Positions 6,038 through 6,794 of a stretch of 6,794 bases of DNA are shown in pieces. Source of the DNA: Acidobacteriota bacterium. GTDB taxonomy: Bacteria > Acidobacteriota > Polarisedimenticolia > J045. Below the pieces are notes generated by a model, which saw nothing but the letters and a program-made list of their open reading frames with translations, was not told the DNA's origin and made no database searches. The DNA is taken from contig JAMOQA010000527.1 in the NCBI GenBank assembly GCA_027064265.1, forward strand, positions 1 to 6,794, in the 5' to 3' direction. The translations under genes and the position numbers were made by a program. How positions within the stretch are numbered: position 1 is the stretch's first letter; each line of letters opens with the position of its first letter.

Positions 6038-6274
6038 TCAGGCGCTCTTCTTCAGCCGGAACACGGTGATGGCGCCCGGCTCCGGGCAGGCGTAGTAGCA
6101 CAGCCCGCAGCCGGTGCAGCCGGACCCCTTGTAGTCCACCGGGAGGTAGCCCTGCTTGTTCAGCTTCGTGGTCACCTCGAGGCAGTTCACGGGGCACACC
6201 GTGATGCACAGCTGGCAGCCCTTGCACTCGTCCAGGTTGATCTCGACACGACCGCGGTCCTGGCGCTCTGCCAT
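6038..6274 (-). CDS. 2x[4Fe-4S] ferredoxin, delta subunit of the 2-oxoacid oxidoreductase
   Basis: This 78-residue iron-sulfur protein has two classic clusters of cysteines: C17-x2-C20-x2-C23-x3-C27-P and C53-x2-C56-x2-C59-x3-C63-P, each ready to bind a [4Fe-4S] cluster together with the other set's fourth cysteine. An extra Cys31 follows the first set (CPVNCLE). As the first gene of the operon, directly before alpha and beta-gamma, it is best read as the delta (VorD/KorD-type) subunit that carries electrons out of the TPP site, though a free ferredoxin is possible. The start is the ATG at 6274, with AGGAG at 6285-6281 and 6-nt spacing. An ATG in frame 54 bp upstream (6328) lacks conserved sequence and lies close to the predicted transcription start. 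A sigma70-like promoter lies about 65-90 bp upstream of the chosen start. Confidence 0.93.
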   Translation of the reverse strand: MAERQDRGRVEINLDECKGCQLCITVCPVNCLEVTTKLNKQGYLPVDYKGSGCTGCGLCYYACPEPGAITVFRLKKSA

Positions 6275-6337
6275 GTGTCTCTCCTGGATGGATGGGACCC
6301 GCCGCGGGCGGGACTGTCCGGCGGGCAAGTGGATGCC

Positions 6338-6366
6338 AGTCTAGGAGGGCCGGGCAGGGCCGTCAA
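6338..6366 (-). promoter_or_regulatory. Sigma70-type promoter of the ferredoxin/2-oxoacid oxidoreductase operon
   Basis: On the minus strand, TTGACG (6366-6361) and TAGACT (6343-6338) are separated by exactly 17 bp. The -35 matches consensus at 5 of 6 positions; the -10 keeps the key T1, A2 and T6. Transcription would start near 6331, leaving a leader of about 57 nt before the ferredoxin ATG. This is the best promoter match in the window. Confidence 0.75.
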
Positions 6367-6488
6367 ACATCAACGGGCCGCTTTTCGTGTCCTCTTCGCC
6401 CCGGCGAGGAGCACTTCCGCCGGGGACCGGGGACGTCCCTCCGGGATGCTCCGCCCCCGTTCGCGCGGCCCCGGGAGTCCCGCGGCTC

Positions 6489-6517
6489 GTGCAGGGTTTC
6501 GCGGGGCGACCTAGATT
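6489..6517 (+). promoter_or_regulatory. Putative promoter for the right-edge gene
   Basis: TAGATT (6512-6517), preceded by C, gives the same CTAGATT -10-like motif as the YihY promoter. The hexamer 17 bp upstream, GTGCAG, is a poor -35. A start near 6525 would leave a leader of about 60 nt before the ATG at 6587. The call relies on the recurring motif and its position. Confidence 0.4.
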
Positions 6518-6586
6518 GCACCGCGGACGGCCCGAGGGGCCGCGCGTGCGGGGAAGCGGGCCGGGGTCACCCGGCCGGGAAGGTCG

Positions 6587-6794
6587 ATGGCAGGAGGCAC
6601 GGGATCCTGGGGCAACCCCGGGCGCTCCCCGGCGGGAGCGCGTCCGCGGCCCCACGTGGAGCTCCTCGCGGGATGGCCGGCCCTCGCCCGCCTCGAGCGG
6701 GACTGGCGGGCGCTCCACGGCCACGATCCGCGCCCCGTGCCGTGCCTCGCCTGGGAGACCGTCGAGGCGCTCCGGGCCACCGACCTGGTTCGCG
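6587..6794 (+). CDS. N-terminal fragment, possibly a BioF2/CelD-type GNAT acyltransferase (runs off the window)
   Basis: The frame is open from ATG at 6587 to the window end (69 full codons). Third positions are almost all G or C from about codon 24 onward, like neighbouring genes. The weak SD GGGAAGG (6577-6583) is only 3 nt from the ATG. The first 23 residues are low-complexity (Gly, Pro, Arg). From Val24 the sequence reads VELLAGWPALARLERDWRAL, then a segment with PVPCLAWETVEALR. This resembles the start of FemAB-like or CelD/BcsL acyltransferases (PF13480), where an 'LxxxWxxL' helix is followed by a P-x-x-S/A-W-E-x segment. The fragment is too short for a safe assignment. GTG at 6656 (residue 24) is an alternative start but has no SD at good spacing. 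It is divergent from the oxidoreductase operon. Confidence 0.55.
   Translation, partial: MAGGTGSWGNPGRSPAGARPRPHVELLAGWPALARLERDWRALHGHDPRPVPCLAWETVEALRATDLVR

Larger units (their letters stand above)
6275..6586. other. Divergent intergenic region with two outward promoters
   Basis: No credible gene is seen in these 312 bp between divergently read genes. The region holds the oxidoreductase operon leader and promoter (to 6366) and a weaker plus-strand promoter near 6489-6517. Between them lie a hairpin at 6392-6411 (8 bp with one G-T pair, tetraloop) and a 10-bp perfect palindrome GGGACGTCCC (6430-6439). The palindrome is roughly midway between the two presumed promoters and could be a shared operator. 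Downstream of the plus promoter a small hairpin, CGGCCC (6528-6533) with GGGCCG (6537-6542), lies in the leader. Confidence 0.5.

Noticed and set aside
4946..6514. A long plus-strand open frame opposite the alpha and ferredoxin genes
   Set aside because: It lies antisense to well-conserved genes, has biased composition (Val, Leu, Arg, Asp, Gly) and no motif or SD.
1..6794. Mobile elements, CRISPR, toxin-antitoxin or defence genes
   Set aside because: I saw no transposase, integrase, regularly spaced repeats, terminal inverted repeats or compositional break; all recognised genes share the same GC-rich codon use.

Overview
The window is about 6.8 kb of very GC-rich bacterial DNA (roughly 70% G+C by eye). 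Third codon positions are almost all G or C, and Shine-Dalgarno (SD) sequences are clear before most genes. Gene content is chromosomal and mostly housekeeping. I see no integrase, transposase, phage gene, CRISPR array, tRNA or rRNA. A ferredoxin-dependent 2-oxoacid oxidoreductase together with a NamZ-type muramidase suggests a Gram-negative-like bacterium with some anaerobic or low-redox metabolism. High-GC phyla such as Acidobacteriota, Eisenbacteria, Gemmatimonadota or Myxococcota are possible, but the sequence alone does not decide between them.

Layout, left to right. (1) The 3' end of a DUF1343/NamZ exo-muramidase gene (+). (2) A complete fabH (+, beta-ketoacyl-ACP synthase III) followed by a strong GC hairpin terminator. 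(3) A promoter-like element, a leader of about 120 nt with three successive hairpins, and a 68-residue two-helix membrane protein (+). (4) A YihY/BrkB-family membrane protein (-) with a C-terminal winged-helix-like tail, whose 3' end overlaps the small gene tail to tail by 10 bp. (5) A three-gene minus-strand operon: a 2x[4Fe-4S] ferredoxin, the alpha subunit (VorB-like) and a beta-gamma fusion of a 2-oxoacid:ferredoxin oxidoreductase. It has its own promoter upstream and a terminator downstream. (6) A divergent intergenic region, then the start of a plus-strand gene that runs off the window, possibly a BioF2/CelD-type acyltransferase.

How the genes may work together. The ferredoxin, alpha and beta-gamma proteins would form one enzyme that oxidatively decarboxylates a (probably branched-chain) 2-oxoacid to an acyl-CoA and reduces ferredoxin. 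Branched acyl-CoAs are primers that some FabH enzymes use, so a link between the operon and fabH is possible, but it is inference only.

Most notable non-coding signal. The tetranucleotide CTAG appears only three times by eye. Each copy lies at the -10 position of a presumed promoter (TAGATT, TAGACT, TAGATT). The YihY copy is so close to the ATG that its mRNA is probably leaderless. I found no clearly new multi-gene system; the best candidates for something undescribed are the structured leader plus small membrane protein, and the compact terminator/promoter/operator junction in front of the YihY gene.
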